DNA from: Candidatus Mediterraneibacter norwichensis
Lineage (GTDB): Bacteria; Bacillota; Clostridia; Lachnospirales; Lachnospiraceae
Assembly: GCA_019112765.1 (NCBI GenBank)
Contig: DXIU01000065.1
Coordinates: 1 to 50,093 of the forward strand
DNA length: 50,093 bases
Direction of reading: 5' to 3'
The position numbers and the translations under genes were made by a program. The notes below the pieces were generated by a model. That model searched no databases. It saw only the letters and a program-made list of their open reading frames with translations, and was not told the origin of the DNA. Of this stretch, positions 22,976-31,589 are shown one piece after another; the first letter of the stretch is position 1; each line of letters begins with the position of its first letter.

Positions 22976-24646
22976 TTGAAAAAAGAGAAAAATGGAAAAC
23001 TGCGTATCATACCTCTGGGCGGACTGGAACAGATCGGTATGAATATTACTGCCTTTGAGTACGAAGACAGTATTGTTGTGGTGGACTGTGGTCTGGCATT
23101 CCCGGAGGATGACATGCTGGGAATCGACCTTGTAATCCCGGATGTCACTTATCTGAAGGACAATGCGTCCAAGGTGAAGGGATTTGTCATCACCCACGGC
23201 CATGAGGATCATATCGGCGCTCTGCCCTATGTTCTGAAGGAAATTAATCTTCCCATATATACTACAAAACTGACAATGGGAATTATTGAAAATAAATTAA
23301 AAGAGCACAACCTGCTGCGCAGCACAAAACGCAAGGTGGTGCAGCATGGACAGTCCATTAATCTGGGCAGGTTCCGGATTGAGTTTATCAAGACAAACCA
23401 CAGTATTCAGGACGCTTCCGCGCTGGCCATCTATTCACCGGCAGGCGTGGTGGTTCACACCGGAGACTTTAAGGTCGATTACACGCCGGTATTCGGCGAC
23501 GCCATTGATCTGCAGCGGTTTGCCGAGATCGGAAAGAAAGGCGTTCTCGCTCTTATGTCCGACAGTACCAACGCGGAGAGAAAAGGATTTACCCAGTCCG
23601 AGCGGACCGTGGGCATTACTTTTGACCACATCTTCGCGGAGCATCAGAATACCCGGCTGATCATTGCAACTTTCGCGTCCAACGTGGACCGTGTGCAGCA
23701 GATCATCAATTCTGCTTACAAGTACGGCCGTAAGGTTGTAGTGGAAGGCCGGAGCATGGTCAACATTATTTCCACAGCGTCAGAGCTGGGCTACCTGAAC
23801 GTGCCGGACAACACGCTGATTGAGATTGACCAGATGAAGAATTATCCGCCGGAGAAGATGGTGCTGATCACAACCGGAAGCCAGGGCGAGTCCATGGCGG
23901 CTCTGTCCAGAATGGCGGCGGACGTGCACCGGAAGGTGACGATCCAGCCGAACGACACGATTATCTTCAGCTCCAATCCGATTCCCGGAAATGAGAAATC
24001 CGTTTCCAGAGTAATCAACGAGCTGTCCGCAAAAGGCGCGGAAGTGATCTTCCAGGACGCCCATGTGTCAGGACATGCCTGCCAGGAGGAACTGAAGCTG
24101 ATCTATTCCCTGGTGAAACCGAAGTACGCCATCCCGGTTCACGGCGAGTACCGCCACTTAAAGGCGAACGCGGGAGTTGCCAGATCTCTTGGCATTCCGA
24201 AGGAAAATATCTTTATCATCCAGTCCGGAGATGTGCTGGAGCTGGATAAAGACTCTGCGAAAGTAGTGGACAAGGTACACACCGGCGCCATCCTTGTGGA
24301 CGGCCTGGGCGTGGGCGATGTGGGAAATATTGTACTCCGGGACAGACAGCATCTGGCCGAGGACGGTATCATTATCGTAGTGCTGACTCTGGAGCGCAGA
24401 ACAAACCGTCTGCTTGCAGGACCGGATATTGTGTCCCGCGGATTCGTATATGTGCGTGAGTCCGAGCAGCTTATGGGAGAGGCGAAAAAGGCGGTCAGCG
24501 ACGCCCTTGACAAATGCCTGACCGGCAGACATACGGACTGGAACCGGATCAAACTGGTGATCCGCGACGCCATGAACGATTATATCTGGAAAAAGACAAA
24601 ACGGAAACCTATGGTAATTCCGATTATTATGGATGTGGATGTGTAA
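22976..24646 (+). CDS. rnj: Ribonuclease J
   Basis: A 556-residue metallo-beta-lactamase/beta-CASP nuclease with 5'-exonuclease and endonuclease activity in mRNA decay and rRNA processing. Zinc ligands lie in ITHGHEDHIGALPY (about 75) and VVHTGDFKVD, and the beta-CASP block is IFSSNPIPGNEKSVSRV. The TTG at 22976 is taken as start because GGAGGTG lies 9 bases upstream and it gives the usual RNase J N-terminus MKKEKNGKLRIIPLGG; the in-frame ATG at 22958 overlaps that ribosome site. trmR follows 3 bp after the stop. Confidence 0.95.
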   Translation: MKKEKNGKLRIIPLGGLEQIGMNITAFEYEDSIVVVDCGLAFPEDDMLGIDLVIPDVTYLKDNASKVKGFVITHGHEDHIGALPYVLKEINLPIYTTKLTMGIIENKLKEHNLLRSTKRKVVQHGQSINLGRFRIEFIKTNHSIQDASALAIYSPAGVVVHTGDFKVDYTPVFGDAIDLQRFAEIGKKGVLALMSDSTNAERKGFTQSERTVGITFDHIFAEHQNTRLIIATFASNVDRVQQIINSAYKYGRKVVVEGRSMVNIISTASELGYLNVPDNTLIEIDQMKNYPPEKMVLITTGSQGESMAALSRMAADVHRKVTIQPNDTIIFSSNPIPGNEKSVSRVINELSAKGAEVIFQDAHVSGHACQEELKLIYSLVKPKYAIPVHGEYRHLKANAGVARSLGIPKENIFIIQSGDVLELDKDSAKVVDKVHTGAILVDGLGVGDVGNIVLRDRQHLAEDGIIIVVLTLERRTNRLLAGPDIVSRGFVYVRESEQLMGEAKKAVSDALDKCLTGRHTDWNRIKLVIRDAMNDYIWKKTKRKPMVIPIIMDVDV

Positions 24647-24649
24647 TAT

Positions 24650-25465
24650 ATGATAGTAGATGAACGTATCGTCACATTCATCAATTCTCTGGATACAGAG
24701 AACAGCAGAATACTTGAGGAGATTGAGAAAGAGGCTCATGCTTCGGATGTGCCGGTGATCCGGCGGGAGATGCAGAGCCTCCTCAAGGTTCTCCTTATGC
24801 TCCAAAAACCTATGCGCATTCTGGAGGTCGGAACTGCCATAGGTTTCTCTGCGTTATTGATGAGTGAATACGCACCGGAAGGGTGCAGAATTACAACGAT
24901 TGAAAATTATGAAAAGAGGATTCCTATTGCCCGCGGTAATTTCGCACGGGCAGGGAAGGAAGACGTGATCGCGCTGATCGAGGGAGACGCGGCGCAAGTG
25001 CTGGAGACGCTGGAAGGAACCTACGACTTCATCTTTATGGACGCGGCCAAAGGCCAGTATATTCATTATCTGCCCCATGTTCTGCGGCTTCTTGCGGAGG
25101 GCGGCTGTCTTGTCTCCGACAATGTGATGCAGGACGGGGGCGTGATCCAGTCCCGTTTCGCGGTGGAGCGGCGGAACCGGACCATTCACGCAAGAATGCG
25201 GGAATACCTGTATGAGCTGAAGCACAATCCTCTTCTGGAGACGGCGATTCTGCCTCTGGGCGACGGCGCCGCCATAAGCGTAAAACGGAACGGGGAACAG
25301 CCGGAAGAGGCCCGGCCGGCAGAGCAGGCTCCGGCACAGAAGGATGGGAACCAGGCAGAGCAGGCTCCGGCGCAGAAAGATGGGAGCCAGGCAGAGCAGG
25401 CTCTGGCGCGGCAGGAAGAGCAGGAGCAGCATCAGAAGACAGAAAAGGAAGGAGAAAAACAATGA
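24650..25465 (+). CDS. trmR: O-methyltransferase, TrmR-like, with repetitive tail
   Basis: A SAM-dependent methyltransferase of the family-3 O-methyltransferase type (core to about residue 215). It shows ILEVGTAIGFSALLMSEYAPEG (SAM motif I), DFIFMDAAKGQYIHYLP and LVSDNVMQDG. Next to a U32 gene it matches B. subtilis TrmR, which methylates 5-hydroxyuridine in tRNA wobble position to 5-methoxyuridine. The last 55 residues are unusual: a low-complexity Ala/Glu/Gln tail from tandem 12-residue units (AEQAPAQKDGNQ). The stop overlaps the U32 start by 4 bp. Confidence 0.88.
   Translation: MIVDERIVTFINSLDTENSRILEEIEKEAHASDVPVIRREMQSLLKVLLMLQKPMRILEVGTAIGFSALLMSEYAPEGCRITTIENYEKRIPIARGNFARAGKEDVIALIEGDAAQVLETLEGTYDFIFMDAAKGQYIHYLPHVLRLLAEGGCLVSDNVMQDGGVIQSRFAVERRNRTIHARMREYLYELKHNPLLETAILPLGDGAAISVKRNGEQPEEARPAEQAPAQKDGNQAEQAPAQKDGSQAEQALARQEEQEQHQKTEKEGEKQ
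25318..25415 (+). repeat. 36-bp tandem repeats in the trmR 3' end
   Basis: Two nearly identical 36-bp units (25318-25353 and 25354-25389) and a partial third (25390-25415) begin with GGCAGAGCAGGCTC. They keep frame and encode the repeated AEQAPAQKDG(N/S)Q tail. Such repeats can vary in number by slippage. Confidence 0.9.
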
Positions 25466-26691
25466 GCAGACATCCCGAATTACTGATTCCGGCAAGCAGC
25501 CTGGAAGTTCTGAAAACGGCGGTTATATTCGGCGCGGACGCGGTCTATATCGGCGGGGAAGCATTCGGCCTGCGGGCGAAGGCAAAAAACTTTTCCATGG
25601 AAGAGATGAAGGAAGGAATCGAATTCGCCCATGCACATGACGTAAAAGTGTATGTAACGGCAAATATTCTGGCTCACAATGAAGATCTGGAAGGCGTGCG
25701 GGAATACTTCCGGGAACTGAAGGAGATCCGGCCGGACGCTCTGATTATCGCGGATCCGGGAGTCTTTGATATTGCGAAGGAGATCTGCCCGGAGATCGAC
25801 CGTCATATCAGCACCCAGGCAAACAATACCAACTACGGCACCTATAACTTCTGGTACCGCCAGGGGGCAAGCCGGGTGGTGTCGGCCCGGGAACTGTCCA
25901 TGAAAGAAATCAGAGAACTGCGGGAGCATATCCCGGAGGATCTGGAAATCGAGACCTTTATCCACGGGGCTATGTGTATCTCCTACTCCGGCCGGTGCCT
26001 GCTGAGCAATTACTTTACGGGCAGGGACGCCAACCGGGGCGCATGTACCCACCCCTGCCGCTGGAAATACGCGGTAGTGGAGGAGACAAGGCCGGGAGAG
26101 TACATGCCGGTCTATGAAAATGAGAGGGGCACCTATATTTTCAACTCCAAAGATCTGTGCATGATCGAATACATCCCGGAACTGATCGACGCGGGAATCG
26201 ACAGCTTCAAAATCGAGGGGCGCATGAAGACTGCCCTTTATGTGGCTACTGTGGCCCGGACATACCGGAAGGCCATTGATGACTATCAGAAAGATCCGGA
26301 GCTGTACCGGGAAAATATGCCCTGGTATCTGGACCAGATCTCCAACTGTACGTACCGCCAGTTTACCACAGGTTTCTTCTTCGGAAAGCCGGATGAGAAC
26401 ACCCAGATCTATGACAGCAATACGTACCGGAAGGAGTACACTTACCTTGGAATCGTGGGAGAAGTAAAGGACGGGCTGTGCAGGATCGAGCAGCGCAACA
26501 AGTTCTCGGTGGGAGAAACCATAGAGATTATGAAGCCGGACGGAAGAAATATTGAAGCGGAAGTAAAGCGGATCATAAACGAGGACGGGGAAGAGCAGGA
26601 GAGCGCACCCCATTCCAAACAGGTGCTGTATGTGGAACTCACGGAAGCACCGGAGAAGTACGACATCCTGAGGAGAAGTGAGAAGGAGTAG
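25462..26691 (+). CDS. U32 family protease-like tRNA hydroxylation protein
   Basis: A 409-residue peptidase U32 family protein. The characteristic block GAMCISYSGRCLLSNYFTGR with the Cys-rich RGACTHPCRWKY follows a TIM-barrel-like N-terminal part (PELLIPASSLEVLKTAVIFGADAVYIGG). In B. subtilis and E. coli, homologues (TrhP) hydroxylate uridine-34 using prephenate-derived chemistry; trmR immediately upstream would add the methyl group. This makes TrhP-like activity more likely than proteolysis. It overlaps trmR by 4 bp. Confidence 0.92.
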   Translation: MSRHPELLIPASSLEVLKTAVIFGADAVYIGGEAFGLRAKAKNFSMEEMKEGIEFAHAHDVKVYVTANILAHNEDLEGVREYFRELKEIRPDALIIADPGVFDIAKEICPEIDRHISTQANNTNYGTYNFWYRQGASRVVSARELSMKEIRELREHIPEDLEIETFIHGAMCISYSGRCLLSNYFTGRDANRGACTHPCRWKYAVVEETRPGEYMPVYENERGTYIFNSKDLCMIEYIPELIDAGIDSFKIEGRMKTALYVATVARTYRKAIDDYQKDPELYRENMPWYLDQISNCTYRQFTTGFFFGKPDENTQIYDSNTYRKEYTYLGIVGEVKDGLCRIEQRNKFSVGETIEIMKPDGRNIEAEVKRIINEDGEEQESAPHSKQVLYVELTEAPEKYDILRRSEKE

Positions 26692-26763
26692 GACTGCCGC
26701 AACGTGCTGCAAGAGAAAAGACAGCGGAAAGACAGGAAGATACAGCGGCAGAAAAGGATAACT

Positions 26764-27504
26764 ATGATAGATATTTATCTGTGTGAAGACCAGGCAGAAC
26801 AGCTGCGCTGCCTGGAAAAATGGATCACCCGGTATATTGAGAAGAACGGCACGGAAGCACGCGTTGTCTCAGCGAGAACTCATCCGGAAGAGACGCTGGA
26901 AGACTTAAGCCCCGGCAGCACGCAGCTGTTTTTTATCGACATCCAGCTGGGGAAGGCCGAAATGGACGGCTTCGCGCTGGCCGAGAAAGTGAAAAGGCAA
27001 AACAGGGACGCCTGTATCGTATATCTGACTTCAAAGAGTGAATGGGCATACCGGACCTTTGAATATTCCTTTGACGTGCTGGACTATATTGTCAAGGAAC
27101 CTTCGGAATTTTTGCACGAAGAGCCCGGCGACAGGCTGAAAGAACGGCTGGGAAGGATCTTCAGCCGGATCAGTCAGAAGGAGCAAGAAGAAAATGGTAT
27201 CCTGATCGAGTGCGGAAGCCGGAAAGTCCGGGTGAAAAAAGAGGATATTATAAGCATAGAGGCGATCAAGGGCAGGCATCAGCTGGAAATCATCACGGAA
27301 AAGGAAATGCTGACCTCCCAGATGTCCCTGAAAGCGATTGAGGAAATGCTGGACGACAGTTTCAGCTATGTGAGCAGATCCTGTCTCATATCCAGAAAGA
27401 AAATCCGGGAAATGGACCGGAAAAACCGGTTTATAGTTATGACAAACGGAAAGAAAATCGAGATTTCCTACAGGAAGCTGAAGGAAGTGTGGAGTCTTCT
27501 GTAA
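26764..27504 (+). CDS. AgrA/LytTR-type response regulator
   Basis: A 246-residue regulator: receiver domain (residues 1-130) with the acidic pair at CEDQ and phospho-acceptor Asp59 in FFIDIQLG, then a LytTR DNA-binding domain (about 140-245) with FSYVSRSCLISRKKI. The start is ATG 26764 with AAAAGGA upstream; the longer frame begins in a basic low-complexity stretch. A GHKL kinase follows 16 bp later. The direct-repeat promoter at 28884-28949 is its likely target, by analogy with AgrA sites. Confidence 0.9.
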   Translation: MIDIYLCEDQAEQLRCLEKWITRYIEKNGTEARVVSARTHPEETLEDLSPGSTQLFFIDIQLGKAEMDGFALAEKVKRQNRDACIVYLTSKSEWAYRTFEYSFDVLDYIVKEPSEFLHEEPGDRLKERLGRIFSRISQKEQEENGILIECGSRKVRVKKEDIISIEAIKGRHQLEIITEKEMLTSQMSLKAIEEMLDDSFSYVSRSCLISRKKIREMDRKNRFIVMTNGKKIEISYRKLKEVWSLL

Positions 27505-27520
27505 CAGTAGGAGGGGAAAG

Positions 27521-28834
27521 ATGGAATCACTTATATCATATCTGGCCTCGGGTGTATTCGTTACTGTGAGCCTGACGGCGCTGCTGACGGAAAAACTGAA
27601 GTACTGGCAGTATATCCTGCTGATTGCATATGTGTCCGGATGGGCTTTTTTATCAGGAATAACGGGCACCGGGCATATTTTCGGGTTCCTGACTATTCCG
27701 GGAGCGCTGATTCTGCTTGCTCTGATGGTGAGAAGATACCGGGTGGAAAATATATGTCTGGCCTGCCTGGGATATCTGGTCGATATTTTTCTGAACAATG
27801 TTCTTCTGGCAGCAATCGCATTCTTGTTCCGGATCAGCGTTGCGGAACTGATCCGCAGCTACGTCATGGGTTTCTGGGCTTTATTTTTTGTTATATTACT
27901 TCTGGCTATGGGGTTGCTGAGGCTTCTTTTATATCGGAAGCTTCATCTGCTCCGGTATCTGGAGGGAGGGAGTATGTTCCGCTATGGCCTGCTGGGAAAT
28001 CTGTTCCTGTATGTGGTGATATTTCTGCTTCTCATCTCAATGGGACAGTGGGCCGGATACAGTACAAGGGCTATTGTGCTGAACTGTGTGCTTTTTTTAC
28101 TCTGTCTGACTGCCAGCAGCATCCTGATTGTCAGGTGCGTGAAGGCTATCCAGAGTGAAGAAAACATGAAGGCAGAGATGCGGCAGCAGGAATTGACGAG
28201 AAGCTACATATCCGGTCTGGAATATATGGTGGACGAGATGAGCGCCTTCCGCCATGATTATAAAAATATTCTCTCTACAATGGCCGGGTTTATCCATGAA
28301 AACCGGATGGATGAACTGAGGGAATTTTTTGAACGTCAGATTCAGGACGCCGTGCCGGATAAGGAAAGCAAAGGACAGGCCTGGAGTTCTTTGCGAAATG
28401 TGGAACCAATGGAACTGAAAGGGTTTCTCTATGAAAAGGTACTGACTGCCATGTTCCGGAATGTGGACGTACAGGTGGGCATTCGCAGAAATATCCGGGT
28501 GTGCTGTAAAAACATGAAAGAAATCATCCGGATCCTGGGAATATTTCTGGATAATGCTATTGAAGCGGCAGAGGATTGTGATCCGGCGGGGGCGGTGTAT
28601 ATCCGGCTGGATCAGACAGACAGAGGAGTGATGATCCAGATCGAGAATACATACAAGGAGAAACCGGAACTGTCGAAGATGTATGAAAAAGGATGGTCCA
28701 CCAAGGGAGAAGGCAGAGGAAACGGTCTGTACCGGACGAAAGAGATGATTGAGAAGCAGGAGAACCTGTATCACCAGTGCAGGATCGGAGACGACTGGGT
28801 GATACAGACACTGGAAATTGAACAACAGGAATAA
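27521..28834 (+). CDS. AgrC-like sensor histidine kinase
   Basis: A 437-residue membrane kinase with six to seven hydrophobic segments over residues 1-205, a coiled linker, the AgrC-type phospho-acceptor motif FRHDYKN (His245) and a GHKL ATPase domain with FLDNAIEAAED (N box) and STKGEGRGNGLY (G box). This is the layout of kinases that detect cyclic peptide pheromones made by AgrB from AgrD. An agrB remnant follows downstream, but no agrD was found, so the ligand may come from another locus or another cell. Confidence 0.9.
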   Translation: MESLISYLASGVFVTVSLTALLTEKLKYWQYILLIAYVSGWAFLSGITGTGHIFGFLTIPGALILLALMVRRYRVENICLACLGYLVDIFLNNVLLAAIAFLFRISVAELIRSYVMGFWALFFVILLLAMGLLRLLLYRKLHLLRYLEGGSMFRYGLLGNLFLYVVIFLLLISMGQWAGYSTRAIVLNCVLFLLCLTASSILIVRCVKAIQSEENMKAEMRQQELTRSYISGLEYMVDEMSAFRHDYKNILSTMAGFIHENRMDELREFFERQIQDAVPDKESKGQAWSSLRNVEPMELKGFLYEKVLTAMFRNVDVQVGIRRNIRVCCKNMKEIIRILGIFLDNAIEAAEDCDPAGAVYIRLDQTDRGVMIQIENTYKEKPELSKMYEKGWSTKGEGRGNGLYRTKEMIEKQENLYHQCRIGDDWVIQTLEIEQQE

Positions 28835-28839
28835 CAGAA

Positions 28840-28882
28840 CGCTGTAAAATTTTTCGGAAGAGGAGAATTTTACAGCGATTTT
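28840..28882 (+). terminator. Terminator after the AgrC-like gene
   Basis: CGCTGTAAAAT (28840-28850) pairs perfectly with ATTTTACAGCG (28867-28877) followed by ATTTT. A second stem using AGCGATTT (28874-28881) and AAATCGCT (28897-28904) overlaps it, so the two structures exclude each other. Confidence 0.75.
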
Positions 28883-28883
28883 A

Positions 28884-28949
28884 ACGTTCATGCCGTAAAT
28901 CGCTACGTTCATGCAGAAGTGTTGAAAATGAAAGGACAGACTGTACAAT
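28884..28949 (+). promoter_or_regulatory. Promoter with LytTR/AgrA-type direct repeats
   Basis: ACGTTCATGC occurs twice (28884-28893, 28905-28914) with starts exactly 21 bp apart, two helical turns. The second copy ends 7 bp before a -35 TTGAAA (28922-28927), which is 16 bp from TACAAT (28944-28949). LytTR regulators such as AgrA bind 9-bp direct repeats with 12-13 bp between them just upstream of -35. The adjacent LytTR regulator is the obvious candidate. Spacing and promoter are seen; binding is inferred. Confidence 0.75.
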
Positions 28950-29006
28950 AATAGATATGGAAGAAACAGAGGAGATAAGTTCACCAGGTACGGAAACGGT
29001 AAAGTT

Positions 29007-29228
29007 ATGAAAGATTATACACATGAATTATCCCGTGTGATTGGCAGGAAAATGGGCAGGATACAGAATTATTCTGAAGAGAAGGAGGTTGTTGTTACAT
29101 ATGGAATCGAACTGATTCTGAATTCTCTGCTCAAGGCAGTTATTTATATTCTGATCGGAACACTTCTGGGAAAGACGCTGGAAGTCGTAACTGCGATTGT
29201 CGTATTTGCTGCCGTTAGAGTCTTTTGA
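29007..29228 (+). pseudogene. agrB: Truncated agrB (peptide pheromone processing protein)
   Basis: A 73-codon frame matches the N-terminus of AgrB, the membrane cysteine protease that cuts and cyclises AgrD: a charged N-terminus, then YGIELILNSLLKAVIYILIG and TAIVVFAAVRVF, two membrane helices. It stops where the family continues with the conserved Gly-Gly-x-His block, so the catalytic His and Cys and four further helices are missing. A normal AgrB is about 190-210 residues. The next gene starts 27 bp later with its own ribosome site, so a deletion that also removed agrD is the likely cause. The ribosome site for this fragment is weak. Confidence 0.8.
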
Positions 29229-29255
29229 AAAAAGAAGTAGAAAGAGGTGAAAAAT

Positions 29256-30113
29256 ATGTTTGTAAAAGCAACAGCTGCGCAAATTCGTTTTTTGTTAAGA
29301 CGGAACAGCGCAATTATAACTTTTTTTATTCTTCTGGCAATGGTACTTTTTAATTTTATTTCAAACGTGCTTGCCTTTCAGGGGAAAGATGTGGTTGAAA
29401 TGTATCACCCGATGAAGCTTCTTCTGCTCAGCTGGAATCAGACTTATCTGACGCCGGACCGGACGCTGAATTTTATCCAGCTGTATCCTCTTCTGGTCGT
29501 ATGTCCGGCAGGCTTTGCACTGGCTTCGGAACGGCAGAACGGCGAGGATATTCTGCTGGCGGCAAAGCTGGGGAATATCCGGTATCGTTTCAGTAAGATA
29601 CTGGCTGCATTTGCAGTAACAATGATCGTTTTTACGATTCCGTTTCTCATCGAGATTATTCTGAACTGTCTGGCTTTTCCGCTGTCTGCAGCAGGAGATC
29701 TGATGAATCTGAACTGCTATCAGGAGGAATATTTCAGAATTACTGAAAGCTATCTGTTTACAGGATTGTATCAGGTTTCACCGTACATATATGCTGTGGT
29801 TCTCACACTTTTATTTGGCATACTTTCCGGCATTCTGGGAGCTTTTACAGCAGCAGTTTCATCCCTGTTCTACATTAAGTTCCGGATTTTGCTGTTTCTT
29901 CCTGTATTTGCTCTTCTGAATGTTACCATTATGATATCGGACTGGTTCCATATGCAGAATTCGTCTGTTTCGGCCGCCTGGTACAGTTATTTTCTGCTGT
30001 TTGTTGACAGTAAAACACTATATGGACCGGTATTTGCTCTCGTTGTCCTCCTGCTTATCCTCCTGACTGCAGCGGGAGCATATATAGGAGGGAGAAAAGA
30101 TTGCGTACGATAA
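29256..30113 (+). CDS. ABC transporter membrane protein (ABC-2-like)
   Basis: A 285-residue hydrophobic protein with about six membrane segments (around residues 25, 80-95, 110-135, 175-205, 215-235 and 255-280), the layout of ABC-2 type permeases. No close named family was recognised. ATG 29256 follows AAAGAGGTG; a GTG at 29247 lies inside that site. It overlaps the next permease by 13 bp and forms an operon of two permeases, an ATPase and an accessory protein, probably under the direct-repeat promoter upstream. Confidence 0.75.
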   Translation: MFVKATAAQIRFLLRRNSAIITFFILLAMVLFNFISNVLAFQGKDVVEMYHPMKLLLLSWNQTYLTPDRTLNFIQLYPLLVVCPAGFALASERQNGEDILLAAKLGNIRYRFSKILAAFAVTMIVFTIPFLIEIILNCLAFPLSAAGDLMNLNCYQEEYFRITESYLFTGLYQVSPYIYAVVLTLLFGILSGILGAFTAAVSSLFYIKFRILLFLPVFALLNVTIMISDWFHMQNSSVSAAWYSYFLLFVDSKTLYGPVFALVVLLLILLTAAGAYIGGRKDCVR

Positions 30114-30934
30114 GCAGCCGGATTACAGTTTCAGCAGTAACAGGTATATCAGGGGGAATATATCTTGCTGTGATGTATATGCAGCCTACAGTGCTCGGGA
30201 ATATCGGATTATCAGATCTGGTCATGCGCCTGAGCGGAAGCAGGGCGCCGGGATTTCCGCTGACTCCTGTAATTTCAGAGCTGCTGTCGCTTACGCTTGT
30301 ACTGGTTCCCTGTTATGTATTTCAGATTTATATGGGAATCGAGGTTTACCGCAGTTTCTGTACAGCAAGCATCTATGTCTTCTCCCGTACACCCAGGCGG
30401 ATCCGCTGGTATCTGGGAGAGATAACCAGCCTGGCCGGCGCTGCGCTGCTGTTCCAGGTTATTCTTGTAGTGTCTGCGTCAGCAGCGGCCGCGCTGATGC
30501 ATCCGTTTTATATAGATACGGCCGGTGTGGTTCTGGCTGTGTATCATATTATTCTTTATACATTCTGGCTGTTTGCTATGTCGCTTATCATCAATCTGCT
30601 TGCTGTTTATCTGGGAAGTAATGCTGCCTTCTTCGTTGTCTGCGGCGCGCAGCTGGTTTTTACATCGTTTTTGATTTTTATTAATATGTTTGAAGAAAAC
30701 AGGCCTTTTGTAACACGGTTTCTTAATCTGAATCCTATGGCTCATCTGGTAATCGGATGGCACAGCAGTGTTGTCCCAATGCTTGACAAAACTGTTCAGG
30801 CGCCTTATGAAGGACTTTATTTCGCTGTTTCCTTTCTGGTAACAGCAGGAACTGCCCTGGCGGCTGCTGTGGCAGGGGCCTTTATCGTAAAACATCATGA
30901 TTTTTTAACAGCTGATCCCGAGGGAGGTGTGTAG
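30101..30934 (+). CDS. ABC transporter membrane protein, second subunit
   Basis: A 277-residue protein with about six membrane helices, among them the stretches around residues 60-75, 100-125, 145-175 and 240-265. It starts with TTG at 30101, 7 bases after GGAGGGAG and inside the end of the preceding permease. Together the two permeases would form a heterodimeric channel for the ATPase encoded next. The substrate is unknown; peptide or antimicrobial export or immunity fits the Agr-like context. Confidence 0.72.
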   Translation: MRTISSRITVSAVTGISGGIYLAVMYMQPTVLGNIGLSDLVMRLSGSRAPGFPLTPVISELLSLTLVLVPCYVFQIYMGIEVYRSFCTASIYVFSRTPRRIRWYLGEITSLAGAALLFQVILVVSASAAAALMHPFYIDTAGVVLAVYHIILYTFWLFAMSLIINLLAVYLGSNAAFFVVCGAQLVFTSFLIFINMFEENRPFVTRFLNLNPMAHLVIGWHSSVVPMLDKTVQAPYEGLYFAVSFLVTAGTALAAAVAGAFIVKHHDFLTADPEGGV

Positions 30935-30935
30935 T

Positions 30936-31589
30936 GTGAAATTAATTGCAGAAAATATCAGTAAAACAATCAGAGGAAAAAAGATCTTATCAGAAATCAG
31001 CCTTGAGTTAGAAGGCGGGAAAATCTACGGATTTACAGGTCCTAACGGTTCCGGAAAGACCATGCTGTTCCGTGCATTGTCCGGTCTGATGTCTGTTGAT
31101 TCCGGGATAATCCGCTGGAACGGCGGAGTGCTTCGCCGGGATTTTTCCGTTCTGCCCAGTCTGGGAATTATTCTTGAAAATGTCAGTCTGTATCCAAATC
31201 TGACAGGTTTTCAGAATCTGAAATATCTGGCCGACATCAAAGGGAAAATTCATAATAAAGAAATACGGGAAGCTCTGAAACGGGTCGGTCTTGACCCGGA
31301 CGACAGAAGAACGTACCGGAAGTATTCTCTCGGCATGAAGCAGAGGCTTGCCATTGCACAGGCCGTAATGGAAAAACCGGATGTCATTATGCTGGACGAA
31401 CCGACAAATGGACTGGATGATGAAGGCGTCGAAATTGTCCGCCGATTGATTCTGGAAGAAAAAGAAAGAGGTGCCCTGATCCTGCTTGCAAGTCATAACA
31501 GCAGTGATATCAGCCTTCTGACGGACATTGTATACCGGATCAACAATGGTACGCTACGGGAAGTGAAGGGAAAGGGGGAGATAAGATGA
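30936..31589 (+). CDS. ABC transporter ATP-binding protein
   Basis: A 217-residue ATPase with Walker A GPNGSGKT (about 35), Q-loop region, an atypical signature YSLGMKQR (about 130) common in ABC-2 exporters, and Walker B VIMLDEPTNGLD. The switch His lies in LLASHNSSD. The GTG at 30936 sits 8 bases after GGGAGG; the alternative GTG at 30927 overlaps the ribosome site. It overlaps the next gene by 4 bp. Confidence 0.92.
   Translation: MKLIAENISKTIRGKKILSEISLELEGGKIYGFTGPNGSGKTMLFRALSGLMSVDSGIIRWNGGVLRRDFSVLPSLGIILENVSLYPNLTGFQNLKYLADIKGKIHNKEIREALKRVGLDPDDRRTYRKYSLGMKQRLAIAQAVMEKPDVIMLDEPTNGLDDEGVEIVRRLILEEKERGALILLASHNSSDISLLTDIVYRINNGTLREVKGKGEIR

Noticed and set aside
25318-25415. CRISPR-like repetition
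   Set aside because: The units are contiguous without spacers and encode protein in frame.
25480-26712. A 410-codon minus-strand frame opposite the U32 gene
   Set aside because: Composition and absence of signals mark it as a shadow of the well-supported U32 gene.
28957-29010. A 17-codon frame ending in an overlap with the agrB start, considered as a possible agrD
   Set aside because: It has no ribosome site, no N-terminal amphipathic helix and no Cys or suitable Ser region with an acidic C-terminal tail, so it does not look like AgrD.
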